From Filifactor villosus (GTDB lineage Bacteria; Bacillota; Clostridia; Peptostreptococcales; Filifactoraceae): a DNA stretch of 64,000 bases. Both the position numbers and the translations under genes were made by a program. Shown here piece by piece: positions 16,924 to 26,231 of the stretch; position 1 is the first letter of the stretch, and each line of letters begins with the position of its first letter. The stretch covers positions 124,001 to 188,000 of the forward strand of contig NZ_JBHSHL010000022.1 in the NCBI RefSeq assembly GCF_042652965.1, read 5' to 3'. The notes beneath the pieces were generated by a model. The model saw only the letters and a list, made by a program, of their open reading frames with translations, was not told the DNA's origin and searched no databases.

Positions 16924-18987
16924 TTGAAAAAAGACTTAGGCGGAAAATTACTTTATCTTGCTTTGGCTGTCGTATGTGTTTTTTTGGTAGTAACGATGTT
17001 TAATCCGGAAAAGAAAGAGAAGAAAATTACGTTCCGGGAGTTTTACGACGGTTTCAAAAAAGGCCGAATAGAACAGATGTATATTCGGGACAACTATACG
17101 ATTCAAGGGATCATGACGGGGGATGTGATAGGCTTCAGCACCTATGCACCGCCCTTCGTTTGGACGGATTCGTTAAAAGAAGAAATCTACTCTAAGATGG
17201 ACGAGGGTTCTTTGAAACAGGTACAGATTCAAGAGCCTTCCAAAACGGGAATTCTTTGGCAGATCTTGCCTTCGATCGTGATGATCCTTCTCTTCCTCGG
17301 CTTCTTTGTGATGATGCAACAGTCGCAGGGAGGAGGCTCGAAGGTGATGGGCTTCGGCAAATCGAGGGCAAAGCTGCACAGTGATGAAAACAAGGTGCAC
17401 ATCAGTTTTCAGGATGTCGCCGGCTTGGATGAAGAAAAAGAGGAACTCAAGGAGATCGTCGACTTCCTCAAGTTTCCCAAAAAGTACCTCCTTCTTGGAG
17501 CCAGAATACCCAAGGGGATCTTGATGGTAGGCCCTCCGGGAACGGGAAAGACGTACCTGAGCAAGGCGGTAGCGGGAGAAGCGGGAGTACCCTTCTTCTC
17601 GATATCGGGTTCGGACTTTGTGGAGATGTTTGTAGGAGTAGGAGCCTCCAGGGTGCGAGATCTCTTTGAACAGGCGAAGAAGGCCTCTCCCTGCATCGTG
17701 TTCATCGACGAGATCGACGCGGTAGGAAGAAGAAGGGGAGCAGGACTCGGCGGAGGACACGACGAGAGAGAGCAGACCCTGAACCAGCTCCTTGTCGAAA
17801 TGGACGGGTTCGGGATCAACGAAGGTATCATCGTGATGGCTGCGACCAACAGACCCGACATCTTAGACCCCGCTCTGCTCAGACCGGGACGTTTTGACAG
17901 ACAAGTCATGGTAGGAACGCCCGACGTCAAAGGCAGAGAAGCGATCTTGAAGGTCCACTCCAAGAACAAACCCTTGGAGGAGGATGTCGATTTGAAGGTG
18001 ATCGCCCGCGGGACCGCAGGTTTTACCCCCGCCGACATCGAAAACCTGATGAACGAGGCGGCTCTGCTGACAGCGAGAGCCAATGAGCCTAAGATAAAGA
18101 TGGGAACGATAGAAGAAGCTATTATCAAAGTCGTGGTCGGGGTTGCGAAGAAGTCCAGAGTCATCACCGAGGCGGAGAAGAAGCTGACCGCCTATCATGA
18201 GGCGGGACACGCAGTCTTAGCAAACATTTTGAAACACACCGACCCCGTTCACCAAGTGACCATCATCCCCAGAGGGATGGCGGGAGGCTTTACCATGAGT
18301 AGGCCGACCGAGGACCGCTATTATACGACAAAGGCGGAATTGAAGGAAGAATTGGTCGAACTGCTTGGCGGAAGAGTTGCGGAAGAGTTGATCCTGGATG
18401 ATATCTCTACCGGGGCAAGCAACGACTTGGAAAGGGTGGCAAAGATTGCAAGAGCGATGGTGACTACCTATGCGATGAGCGACAACCTCGGTGCGATGGC
18501 CTATGGCGACAGCTCGGACGAGGTCTTCTTGGGCAAGGACTTTACGACCAGAAGAAATTATTCGGAAGAAGTCGCCTCCGAGATTGATAAGGAAGTCAAA
18601 AAGATTGTTGATGAGGCACAGGCAACCGCTCGAAAACTTCTGACCGACAACATCGACAAACTTCATAATGTCGCACAGGCCCTGCTCGTCTATGAGACCT
18701 TAAATGCGGAAGAGTTCCAACAGGCCTTTAACGGAGAACTCGATCTGCAACTCGATTCCATGTCCGACAAGGAGAAAGTCTTCTTGACACAGGGAAGCGA
18801 GCACAGCGAGCACAGCGAGCACGTCAAAACGATAGAAGAGCAGTATGAAGAGGCGGACCGTTACAGAGAGCAGGAGATCGAAGAAAAGATCCGACACGCC
18901 AAGGAGACCATAGGCAAGAAGGAAGAAGTACAAGACAAGGAAGAAAAGCAAGAAAAAGAAACTTCCGACCAGGATACCGAGATGTAA
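16924..18987 (+). CDS. ftsH: ATP-dependent zinc metalloprotease FtsH
   Basis: A 687-residue membrane AAA protease that degrades damaged membrane proteins and regulators. Membrane segments lie at about 9-28 and 114-135. The AAA domain has Walker A GPPGTGKT from residue 203, Walker B IVFIDEIDAVGRRRG and the SRH LLRPGRFDRQVMVG. The protease site is HEAGH at 425-429. The start is TTG, with GGGGGA upstream. The last ~70 residues are a highly charged tail that opens with a triple SEH unit coded by three 9-bp repeats (18796-18822) and ends EKETSDQDTEM. The tail is longer than in Bacillus FtsH and is variable in the family. Confidence 0.95.
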   Translation: MKKDLGGKLLYLALAVVCVFLVVTMFNPEKKEKKITFREFYDGFKKGRIEQMYIRDNYTIQGIMTGDVIGFSTYAPPFVWTDSLKEEIYSKMDEGSLKQVQIQEPSKTGILWQILPSIVMILLFLGFFVMMQQSQGGGSKVMGFGKSRAKLHSDENKVHISFQDVAGLDEEKEELKEIVDFLKFPKKYLLLGARIPKGILMVGPPGTGKTYLSKAVAGEAGVPFFSISGSDFVEMFVGVGASRVRDLFEQAKKASPCIVFIDEIDAVGRRRGAGLGGGHDEREQTLNQLLVEMDGFGINEGIIVMAATNRPDILDPALLRPGRFDRQVMVGTPDVKGREAILKVHSKNKPLEEDVDLKVIARGTAGFTPADIENLMNEAALLTARANEPKIKMGTIEEAIIKVVVGVAKKSRVITEAEKKLTAYHEAGHAVLANILKHTDPVHQVTIIPRGMAGGFTMSRPTEDRYYTTKAELKEELVELLGGRVAEELILDDISTGASNDLERVAKIARAMVTTYAMSDNLGAMAYGDSSDEVFLGKDFTTRRNYSEEVASEIDKEVKKIVDEAQATARKLLTDNIDKLHNVAQALLVYETLNAEEFQQAFNGELDLQLDSMSDKEKVFLTQGSEHSEHSEHVKTIEEQYEEADRYREQEIEEKIRHAKETIGKKEEVQDKEEKQEKETSDQDTEM

Positions 18988-18989
18988 TA

Positions 18990-19178
18990 CTAAAACCCAA
19001 TTAAAATGTCAGGTGTATGGGATGTATGGAGATAAATAAGAATTTGTAGTAAATGAAAGCGAAAATGGAACTAATACTACGTTTTTGGAACCGAAAACCA
19101 AGTCGTGAAACATATAAATCAGAACTCGCTAACGCTCAAACAGCTGATTTATAACGACGTTTCACTCATTTGGATCGG
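18990..19178 (+). repeat. Family C repeat, copy 1
   Basis: A ~185-bp element starting ACCCAATTAAAATGTCAGGTG and containing GTTTTTGGAACCGAAAACCA and a TAAATCAG...CTGATTTA hairpin. The reverse complement of 63145-63322 matches it along most of its length. Confidence 0.85.
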
Positions 19179-19275
19179 TTCGAAAAAACTTCGTAAATCG
19201 TTCTTCATTTTTCACTTTCATACCCAAGTTGCTCATACAGATAACTAGGCAATTTAAACAGGTAATAGTATAAGG

Positions 19276-19326
19276 AAAAAGAGCTTGCTCCTTTATCCGT
19301 AAGATAAAGAGGCAGGCTCTTTTTTG
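19276..19326. terminator. Bidirectional terminator-like hairpin
   Basis: AAAAAGAGC...CTTTATC pairs with GATAAAG...GCTCTTTTTT across a CGTAA loop, with A-run and T-run on the two sides. It is the likely end of ftsH transcription after the family C element. Confidence 0.75.
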
Positions 19327-19351
19327 TGAGCATATGGAAACCGACCTTGTA

Positions 19352-19465
19352 ATACTACTATTCTTTTGAATAGTGGATATAAACAATCTGTGACCCATGG
19401 AAGACAACATAGTTTTTCGTCATCGAAAAATAGATATATCCACATTTCTATTGAAAAATAGTATA
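19352..19465 (-). repeat. Family A repeat, copy 3
   Basis: ATACTACTATTCTTTTGAAT to GAAAAATAGTATA, ~113 bp, reverse orientation. The stretch 18988-19909 otherwise holds the C, D and B repeats and no supported gene. Confidence 0.85.
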
Positions 19466-19577
19466 AGAACAGAGTCGTATCATTGGAAAAATCGGCATCA
19501 TACCACTATCGATTCAAATTGTCCGGTCGTGAAGTTTGAATTTCAGGACTACTCAAAACGTTTTCGAAAAAAATTAT

Positions 19578-19618
19578 ATTCTCTGTATACCTGACATTTC
19601 AAACGGAAAATCGTATAA
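19578..19618 (+). repeat. Family D motif, copy 1
   Basis: ATTCTCTGTATACCTGACAT then TTCAAACGG and AATCGTATA, a ~40-bp motif shared with six other sites and with one end of family C. Confidence 0.6.
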
Positions 19619-19740
19619 TGTTTGATATCATACGGCTGATAGAAGTATTGAAGGTCGCGGATACAAAAAGGCTTTCGTATTTTGCGAACCCGTAGAAAGG
19701 TCGGAAACTTCTCCTTGTAAGCGATCTTCCTAAAAAAGGA

Positions 19741-19879
19741 GACACCGCATAATTTGAAAAATCAGCAATAAAACCAATTTTATATGAACACTGAATTTCT
19801 CGAAAACATTGATTTGACAAGATGTAATTTCTTGCAAATTCATAGAAAAATCAAGACTTCATATTTGTGCGGTATTGCC
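19741..19879 (+). repeat. Family B repeat, copy
   Basis: Starts GACACCGCATAATTTGAAAA and ends ATATTTGTGCGGTATTGCC; inverted GACACCGCA/TGCGGTATT ends. Confidence 0.8.
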
Positions 19880-19909
19880 AAAGAGATTGCTCTCTTGTTC
19901 AGACAACTT

Positions 19910-20299
19910 CTAAGGCTCGCCTGTTTGGGATGCAAATTCTTTGCCCTGCTTCTCATACTCCGCTATGGTGCGAACCACCTTTCCTTCGGAAGTGTAAGAA
20001 TACACTCTGCCTCCGTAAGAGAAGGTCATTCCGAGCTCCCCATATTTTTTTGTCGGAATATGTTGTTCTTCGAGAATCCGATCGATGCTCTTGTCGTCGA
20101 AGTTATTCGGATCCTTCTCAAACTCTTCGTTTATAATATCCAAGGTCTTTAAGATATGTTCATCTTCGGAAACAGACATGACGACTAAAGATCTGTGTTT
20201 TTTATTTGTGAAAAGCTCCGGACGATTGTGATAAACGAAGACGGATCCTACTGCCATGACAAGTATAAAAGCCAGTAGAGACAACAGTTTTTTATTCAT
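19910..20299 (-). CDS. Small membrane-anchored protein, unknown
   Basis: A 129-residue protein. MNKKLLSLLAFILVMAVGSVFVYHN is a single N-terminal membrane segment or uncleaved signal, followed by a ~100-residue extracytoplasmic part (SLVVMSVSEDEHILKTLDIINEEFEK ... GMTFSYGGRVYSYTSEGKVVRTIAEYEKQ). GGGAGG lies 9 nt before the ATG at 20299 and a good promoter is upstream. I do not recognise the family. It is isolated between repeats. Confidence 0.65.
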   Translation of the reverse strand: MNKKLLSLLAFILVMAVGSVFVYHNRPELFTNKKHRSLVVMSVSEDEHILKTLDIINEEFEKDPNNFDDKSIDRILEEQHIPTKKYGELGMTFSYGGRVYSYTSEGKVVRTIAEYEKQGKEFASQTGEP

Positions 20300-20404
20300 A
20301 CATTCCAACCTCCCATAGAAACTTAAAAACCTAAAAAATAAACCGTTTTCCATTAAGAAGATAAGGTTGCAGGAACAACTCGCTGTAACGATCCTCTTTA
20401 TCTT

Positions 20405-20433
20405 ATAATATCAGTTTATTCAAAAGCAATCAA
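20405..20433 (-). promoter_or_regulatory. Promoter of the 20.3-kb membrane protein gene
   Basis: TTGATT (20433-20428), 17 nt, TATTAT (20410-20405) on the minus strand. Confidence 0.65.
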
Positions 20434-20773
20434 CAAAAAATCTTTTTTTTTATAAAATTTAATAAGTGAATTGAACTTTATTTTCAGACAATGATTAGAG
20501 TGTTGGTATAAAATAATCTGAGATTTCGATTTGTATCAATACTATGGAAGTGTTGTAGAAATATACAAAATTGCTTTTTCGATGATTTTTGAAAGCTGGA
20601 AGCTTTATAAAACCGAGATTTTCGGGAATCCTTTATCCCGAGAAAACGGAATTTCTTCGATTTTTAGAATTGTATTTCATTACCGCTATTCTCCATTCGA
20701 ACTATCAAATGCAAAAAATATATAATTATTGAAAAAATGGAAGCATAGTTCAAGGGGGTCAAGAAGTCAGCGG

Positions 20774-20885
20774 ATACTATTATTCATTCTGACGCTTGAT
20801 ATCAACCTCCTTTGTTCTATGGATTATAAAACAAATTTTTTTGCTTGTGAATGTGGATATAACTATACTTCTATTGAATAATCGT
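20774..20885 (-). repeat. Family A repeat, diverged copy 13
   Basis: ATACTATTATTCATTCTGAC through TTCTATGGATTATAAAAC to ACTTCTATTGAATAATCGTA; ~112 bp and clearly related, but the middle has drifted. Confidence 0.7.
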
Positions 20886-21095
20886 ACAAACGGATAACGG
20901 TGTCAAAAGGAATACTACAAAAGAAAAGTTCCTGATCACAGATGAGTTTGCAACAATATCCGCGCGGATGTGGTATATATATGAAATTTGTGTTAAGAAT
21001 GAAGCGAAACAATGTAATTCAAGGTGACAGTATGATATGCTATATAAGACCTTGTGGATACGGATGGGCGGGAATATGGAAGAGATAGGTCTATC

Positions 21096-21240
21096 GAAAC
21101 ACCGCATAATTCAAAAATTCAGCATAAAATCAACGCAACGTGGTATAAAGGATGAAATTCGTTGCAAATCTTGCTTTGACAAACTTCTATACAGGATAAA
21201 CTCAAACTGAAATCAGAAGTTTGCCTTTGTGCGGTATTTT
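21096..21240 (+). repeat. Family B repeat, copy
   Basis: GAAACACCGCATAATTCAAA to AAGTTTGCCTTTGTGCGGTA; ~145 bp with inverted ends, 80 bp before the next gene. Confidence 0.85.
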
Positions 21241-21318
21241 CTTCAGTGATTGAAAAATTGTATAGGTTTTAGACAGACTCCGTGATAATTACAATGGAAA
21301 GGAAGGAAAATAGGATTT

Positions 21319-23478
21319 ATGAAAAGGATAGCAAAATTATTAAGTATAGTTCTTATAGCGACGATGGTACCTGCTACATCTGCATTTGCCGACAATGGGA
21401 ATCATTCGTTGTTTGACAATGACAGTTTACCTGTGGAAACTAAGCAACCCGAAGAGTACACAGAACCCGTACAGTCCGATCAGCCGCAGAGCCGTACAAC
21501 GACATCGGGAAATACAGGGGGAAAAAGAGTGGTCATGGTTCTCGGAAACAAAAATGCAACCGTGAACGGGCAAGAAGTCATTCTTCCGTTTCCTCCACAG
21601 TCCATTGGCGGAAGAACCTATCTGCCCCTGCGTTTTTTATCGGAGCAGATCTTGGGGACGGCACCGAGCTTTCATAGTGATACCGGTCAGATCACCGTGG
21701 ATACGGGGACTATGAGCGCAACGGTCACGCTCAACAAAAAAGAAGCCGTACTCAACGGGCAGGAAGTACAGATGCCGGAGCCTCCGATCGTAAGGGAAAA
21801 TACGACCCTCCTTCCCCTCAAGTTTTTTGTGGACAACTTCGGTCTCAATGTGAGTTATGATCCTCAAAAGAAAGAGGTCGTCGTTACGGAGGAACTGCAA
21901 GGCGGGACTCCTCCTGTCGCGGATTTTGAATTTGTTCAATCGGAATATATACAAGGACAAAATATCGAGATTATCGACAAGAGTACCTTTTTTGACGGAG
22001 ACAGGATGATCGCAAAGGAATTTGCACTATCCGATGCTCCGACCGCTACGTTCAACGATGTCAACAAACTTGTCGAAAATCTGCAAGCGGGGACCTATGA
22101 AGTGCTGTACCGAGTTCAGGGCAGAAGAAAGGTGTGGAGTGAATGGGTAACAAAACCCCTCTTGTTACAGCGTAACCAGCCGCCTACAATCACGGATGTT
22201 CATGTAGACAACACAGATATCGGACGCGGCGAGGGATTTGGTATTACCTATACACAGGTCAATGAACCTTGGGAAAGAATCACCGATGAGATCTGGACTT
22301 ATCGTCATGAAAATCAGGATGTATCCAAGGCGGCGAAAGCAAAACCCGAAAAACTTTTTTCGCCCGGCAAATATTTTATCACACTGCAATTGAAAGATGC
22401 GTTTGGAAATGTAAGCGAACCCTATGAGATCGAGGTTCAAGTCGGTACAAGAATTGTTCAGACGCAGCTGCAATACTTTGCAAATTCCGAAGGTGTTATA
22501 AACACACCACTTGAGAACTTCAACGGTACAAACTATTTGGAGTTATTTAAGGAATTGGATACTTTGAGATTTGAGGACAAACCGGGACTGCTTATCATGA
22601 GCGATTCTCCGGAGAATGTATATGACTACGGGATTTTATATGAGGAGACAGTTACCCCGCAACGTGGGCGTTTGCTGACCTATCATGTGAACAAAATTCC
22701 GGAGCCGAAATCCAATGGAGCCGGCGTTGTTGTCATTGTTCAGAATATGGACGTATCACCGGTCAGCTTCCATTTAGAACAAACAGGAATGAAGGGACCT
22801 TCGACGGATCCGCATGAAGTCGGCGGAAAGGTTCTGGAAACACATTTTTCGGCAACTTCGCAATGGGAAACCACGATGATCGATGTCGGAGCCTCCGCCA
22901 TCGTATATGACTCAAGGCAACATTTGAAGTGGAAGCAGAACAACTTGATTTCGATGCTCAGTGAATTTGAGACAAGCGGAGCTGTAAAAATTATCGTTGC
23001 CGCCTTCGGTCCGAGCACGCAGGTAGAACATCTCCCGCTATTGGCCTATCAACCGAGGGACCAGCATCCGCGAGGAACATTCAATGTCATTGAACGAGCA
23101 ACTTTTGTAAATGTACCGGGTGCTCAGGCGAGCAGTATCTTACTCGGCAAAAACTCGGAGGAATGGGTCAGAGGGATTGACTCTATTACGAACGAAATTA
23201 CCGAAAATAGAGGGAATTACGGGATTGAATACAAGATCACTGTAACTCCTCAAGAAGATACATTGCTTTTTGTAAACTGCCGCGGTGGAGCTTTTCGAGG
23301 ATTTATCGGTTGGCCGGACGGTATCAACCGAACGGTAAGCAGTTATGGACCTCATGATGCACGCTATCTCGGCAAAATTCCCGGAGGAGAAAGTACGACA
23401 ATTCGATATATGCTTGCAAACGGTTCCGCTTCTCCGGTAAAAATCGGATTTATGCCGCGTTCTCTTTGGGATCGATAG
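21319..23478 (+). CDS. Large secreted protein with copper-amine-oxidase-N-like domain
   Basis: A 719-residue exported protein. The signal peptide MKRIAKLLSIVLIATMVPAT ends near SAFA. A low-complexity linker follows. A CuAO-N-like tandem at about 70-195 carries the repeated pattern NATVNGQEVILPFPPQSIGG...YLPLRFLSEQ and EAVLNGQEVQMPEPPIV...LLPLKFFVDN. Next comes a PKD-like beta region (about 200-375: PVADFEF ... SPGKYFITLQLKDAFGNVSEP) and a ~340-residue C-terminal beta-rich part I do not recognise. AAAGGAAGG lies upstream of the ATG. It is probably a cell-surface or envelope protein; no anchoring motif was seen. Confidence 0.78.
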   Translation: MKRIAKLLSIVLIATMVPATSAFADNGNHSLFDNDSLPVETKQPEEYTEPVQSDQPQSRTTTSGNTGGKRVVMVLGNKNATVNGQEVILPFPPQSIGGRTYLPLRFLSEQILGTAPSFHSDTGQITVDTGTMSATVTLNKKEAVLNGQEVQMPEPPIVRENTTLLPLKFFVDNFGLNVSYDPQKKEVVVTEELQGGTPPVADFEFVQSEYIQGQNIEIIDKSTFFDGDRMIAKEFALSDAPTATFNDVNKLVENLQAGTYEVLYRVQGRRKVWSEWVTKPLLLQRNQPPTITDVHVDNTDIGRGEGFGITYTQVNEPWERITDEIWTYRHENQDVSKAAKAKPEKLFSPGKYFITLQLKDAFGNVSEPYEIEVQVGTRIVQTQLQYFANSEGVINTPLENFNGTNYLELFKELDTLRFEDKPGLLIMSDSPENVYDYGILYEETVTPQRGRLLTYHVNKIPEPKSNGAGVVVIVQNMDVSPVSFHLEQTGMKGPSTDPHEVGGKVLETHFSATSQWETTMIDVGASAIVYDSRQHLKWKQNNLISMLSEFETSGAVKIIVAAFGPSTQVEHLPLLAYQPRDQHPRGTFNVIERATFVNVPGAQASSILLGKNSEEWVRGIDSITNEITENRGNYGIEYKITVTPQEDTLLFVNCRGGAFRGFIGWPDGINRTVSSYGPHDARYLGKIPGGESTTIRYMLANGSASPVKIGFMPRSLWDR

Positions 23479-23576
23479 GACAAATAGAGAAGAACTCGTA
23501 TAGGATTCTCTGTTGGAGCGGATAGGTCGAATGTTTTGGAGCAAAGAGTCTCCAAATGATTTATCGGCAATTGTCT

Positions 23577-23614
23577 ATTCTGTCTGCCCGGAATTTCAAA
23601 CAGAGAATTGTATA
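23577..23614 (+). repeat. Family D motif, copy 2
   Basis: ATTCTGTCTGCCCGGAATTT then CAAACAGAGAATTGTATA. Confidence 0.55.
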
Positions 23615-23628
23615 AATGAATCGTATAA

Positions 23629-23728
23629 AAAAAGGGACCGAGCACCGGCGGTTGTGAAACGACCTCCTCGTCAGATCCGAGATTTGACAGTCGGGAGGTC
23701 TGTCCGTTTTGTGCAACAGTCCCTTTTT
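23629..23728. terminator. Long structured bidirectional terminator between convergent genes
   Basis: AAAAAGGGAC pairs with GTCCCTTTTT over a 100-nt unit. An inner stem GACCTCC/GGAGGTC extends through TCAGATC/GATTTGA. It lies between the convergent 21.3-kb gene and the HesB-like gene and would work for both strands. Confidence 0.65.
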
Positions 23729-23744
23729 ATTGTTATATCTGCGA

Positions 23745-24071
23745 TTAGTGGCAACCGCCTCCACAAGTCGAGCAGGAAGCCTCGGGCTTGATATCGGGCT
23801 CGATATACACGCCGGATTGATCTCCGTCTTCATAGTACTTCACTTCAAAACCGCCGAATTCATCGACGAGTTTCTTCTCTACATGAAGTAAAAATCCGTC
23901 GATCTCCTCACTGATATCTCCCTCTTTTACAGGGTCGATGGCAAGGTTGAACTGAGGTCCGCTACAAGCAAAACCTGCCAAAAAGATGCGGATGTCCTTA
24001 GAGTCGATACCCTTGCTTACCAACAACTCGTTTAGAGCCTTGGATGCGTCTGTATTCATTCTGATACTCAT
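23745..24071 (-). CDS. IscA/HesB-like protein (Cys form)
   Basis: A 108-residue protein of the HesB/IscA fold. MSIRMNTDASKALNELLVSKGI, IRIFLAGFACSGPQFNLAIDP and a C-terminal CSTCGGGCH tail are visible. In related HesB-like selenoproteins a selenocysteine occurs in the equivalent G-x-U-G-G-P segment; here the codon is Cys. The tail adds a second Cys cluster. AAGGAG lies 8 nt before the ATG. A role in Fe-S or metal handling is likely but unproven. Confidence 0.78.
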   Translation of the reverse strand: MSIRMNTDASKALNELLVSKGIDSKDIRIFLAGFACSGPQFNLAIDPVKEGDISEEIDGFLLHVEKKLVDEFGGFEVKYYEDGDQSGVYIEPDIKPEASCSTCGGGCH

Positions 24072-24201
24072 ACGTCATTCTCCTTTTATATAAGCTGATA
24101 CTGTTCAAATCTACCTACGAAAAATATATCACAAAAGAGGGCTCTTGTATAGAGAAGAAGAAGGATTATCCCTTAAAATTGCAAAAAATAAAGGAAGTTC
24201 T

Positions 24202-24230
24202 TTGTGCAACTTGAAAGTTTCGGGTATAAT
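24202..24230 (+). promoter_or_regulatory. Promoter of pepF
   Basis: TTGTGC, 17 nt, TATAAT; 39 nt before the start codon. Confidence 0.65.
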
Positions 24231-24269
24231 AATCAAGGAAACAAAATTAAGATGAAGGAAGTGATAGAA

Positions 24270-26069
24270 ATGAAAAAGAGAAGTGAAATACAAGAAAACC
24301 TCAAGTGGGACCTGAGTCGTTTGTACAAGAGTCAGGCGGAATATGAAGAGGCCTTGAAAAAATGCCAAACGATGGCAAAAAATATCAAAGAGGAATATAA
24401 AGGAAAGATATGTACTGCCGATATCGCCGGAAGGTGTCTGGAAAAATACAATGAGCTTTTGATTTTGATAGACCATGTATCTCACTATGCAGAGTTGAGC
24501 GTAGCCGTCGATATGACGGATGCCGAGAACCAAAAAAGAGAGATTGATTTTGACAATAAGGCGGCGGAAATCTTTTCGGGAATCAAATTTGTGGAAGAAG
24601 AAATCTCCAAACTGGACAAAGATACTTTGGAGGAACTCAACAGATCCTATCCGCAGTTCAGTGTATTTGTAGAGGCGATCTTAAGACGTAAGCCCTATAT
24701 GTTGGAGCCTAAGATCGAGGAACTGCTCGAGACCATATCTCCCGTGTTGGAGTCGAATTACAGGGGATATGAAGTGACTAAGATGTCGGACATTTCGTTT
24801 CCCGATATCGAGGTGGACGGCAAGACTTATCCGAACAGCTATGTTCTTTTTGAGAACGAGTATCAGTACAGTTCGGATACCGCTCTTCGAAGAGAGGCGA
24901 GCAAACAATTCTACAAGGAGATTGACAAGTACAAGAACACCACGGCTCACTACTATCAGAGTCATCTGCAAAAGGAAAAGGCCATTTCGGACCTGAGAGG
25001 GTATTCATCGATCTTTGACTACCTGTTGATGGAACAAAATGTGACCAAGGACCTCTATGACAGACAGATTGATGTGATCATGAAGGAGCTTGCTCCCCAT
25101 ATGAGAAAGTATGCCTCCCTGATTAAGAAAGAGTACAACTTGGACAAGATGACCTTTGCGGACTTAAAGGTACCATTGGATACGAGTTTTGAGCCGGAGA
25201 TAAGCATCGAGGAGTCCAAAGAGTACATCGAAGGAGCCCTCTCTCTTTTGGGAAAAGACTACCTCGATATGATTATGAAATCTTATGACGAGCGTTGGGT
25301 GGACTATGCCCAAAATATCGGAAAGTCCACAGGAGGTTTCTGTGCTTCTCCTTACGGCAAAAAATCCTACATCCTGCTAAGCTGGACAGGGATGCTCGGC
25401 GAGATCTTTACTTTGGTACACGAGTTCGGACACGCGGGACACTTCATCCTCGCACAGGAGCACAACTCTTATTTGAACACCGAACCCTCCCTGTATTTTA
25501 TCGAGGCTCCTTCGACGATGAACGAGCTCCTACTCATCCAATACCTTCTCAAAAAATATGAGAATGATCCGAAGATGAAGCGTTGGGTGCTCTCAAATAT
25601 GATCGCCAACACCTACTTCCACAACTTTGTCACACATCTGCTGGAGGCGGCATATCAGAGAGAGGTCTACAAGATTATCGATGCCGGCGGAAGTGTACAG
25701 GCGGAAGAACTCTCCGCCATCAAAAGAAAGGTCTTGGAGGACTTCTGGGGCGATGAGATCGAGATTGAAGAAGGAGCAGAGCTTACCTGGATGAGACAGC
25801 CTCATTACTATATGGGCCTCTATCCCTACACTTACAGTGCCGGACTTACGATCGGAACACAGATGAGCAGAAAGATTGCAGAACAAGGACAGAAGGCTGC
25901 CGACGGATGGCTCGAAGTCTTAAAGTCGGGAGGAACCAAAAATCCGATTGAACTTGCTAAGATGGTGGGCATCGATATCACGACAGAACAACCTCTTCGA
26001 GACACCATCGCCTTTATCGGAAGTGCCATAGACGAGATTGAGGCTCTGACAGATCAACTTCGACAGTAA
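24270..26069 (+). CDS. pepF: Oligoendopeptidase F
   Basis: A 599-residue cytoplasmic M3 zinc peptidase that cleaves short peptides. The active-site motif VHEFGHAGHF supplies the two His and Glu; a downstream Glu in FIEAPSTMNE is the third ligand. N-terminal KWDLSRLYKSQAEYEEAL and C-terminal MRQPHYYMGLYPYTYSAGLT are typical of PepF. The start at 24270 has AAGGAAG 8 nt upstream; the open frame begins earlier at 24204 but overlaps the promoter. It fits a peptide- and amino-acid-fermenting lifestyle. Confidence 0.93.
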   Translation: MKKRSEIQENLKWDLSRLYKSQAEYEEALKKCQTMAKNIKEEYKGKICTADIAGRCLEKYNELLILIDHVSHYAELSVAVDMTDAENQKREIDFDNKAAEIFSGIKFVEEEISKLDKDTLEELNRSYPQFSVFVEAILRRKPYMLEPKIEELLETISPVLESNYRGYEVTKMSDISFPDIEVDGKTYPNSYVLFENEYQYSSDTALRREASKQFYKEIDKYKNTTAHYYQSHLQKEKAISDLRGYSSIFDYLLMEQNVTKDLYDRQIDVIMKELAPHMRKYASLIKKEYNLDKMTFADLKVPLDTSFEPEISIEESKEYIEGALSLLGKDYLDMIMKSYDERWVDYAQNIGKSTGGFCASPYGKKSYILLSWTGMLGEIFTLVHEFGHAGHFILAQEHNSYLNTEPSLYFIEAPSTMNELLLIQYLLKKYENDPKMKRWVLSNMIANTYFHNFVTHLLEAAYQREVYKIIDAGGSVQAEELSAIKRKVLEDFWGDEIEIEEGAELTWMRQPHYYMGLYPYTYSAGLTIGTQMSRKIAEQGQKAADGWLEVLKSGGTKNPIELAKMVGIDITTEQPLRDTIAFIGSAIDEIEALTDQLRQ

Positions 26070-26231
26070 ACAATGCGGCCGGTCACCTTCATTCTTCCAT
26101 TAAATCACCGAATAAGAGAAACTTGTCATCGCCGGAAAATATTCGTACGATGACAGGGTTCAAACGATATGAACTGCGAATACGGGAAGTAACGGTATAA
26201 GACAAAAATTTGACAAGGAGGGAAAAACCTC

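Larger units (their letters stand above)
20300..21318. other. Gene-free kilobase with repeats
   Basis: AT-rich. It carries the promoter of the 20.3-kb gene, a diverged family A copy and a family B copy. No open frame with a ribosome site was found. Confidence 0.6.
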
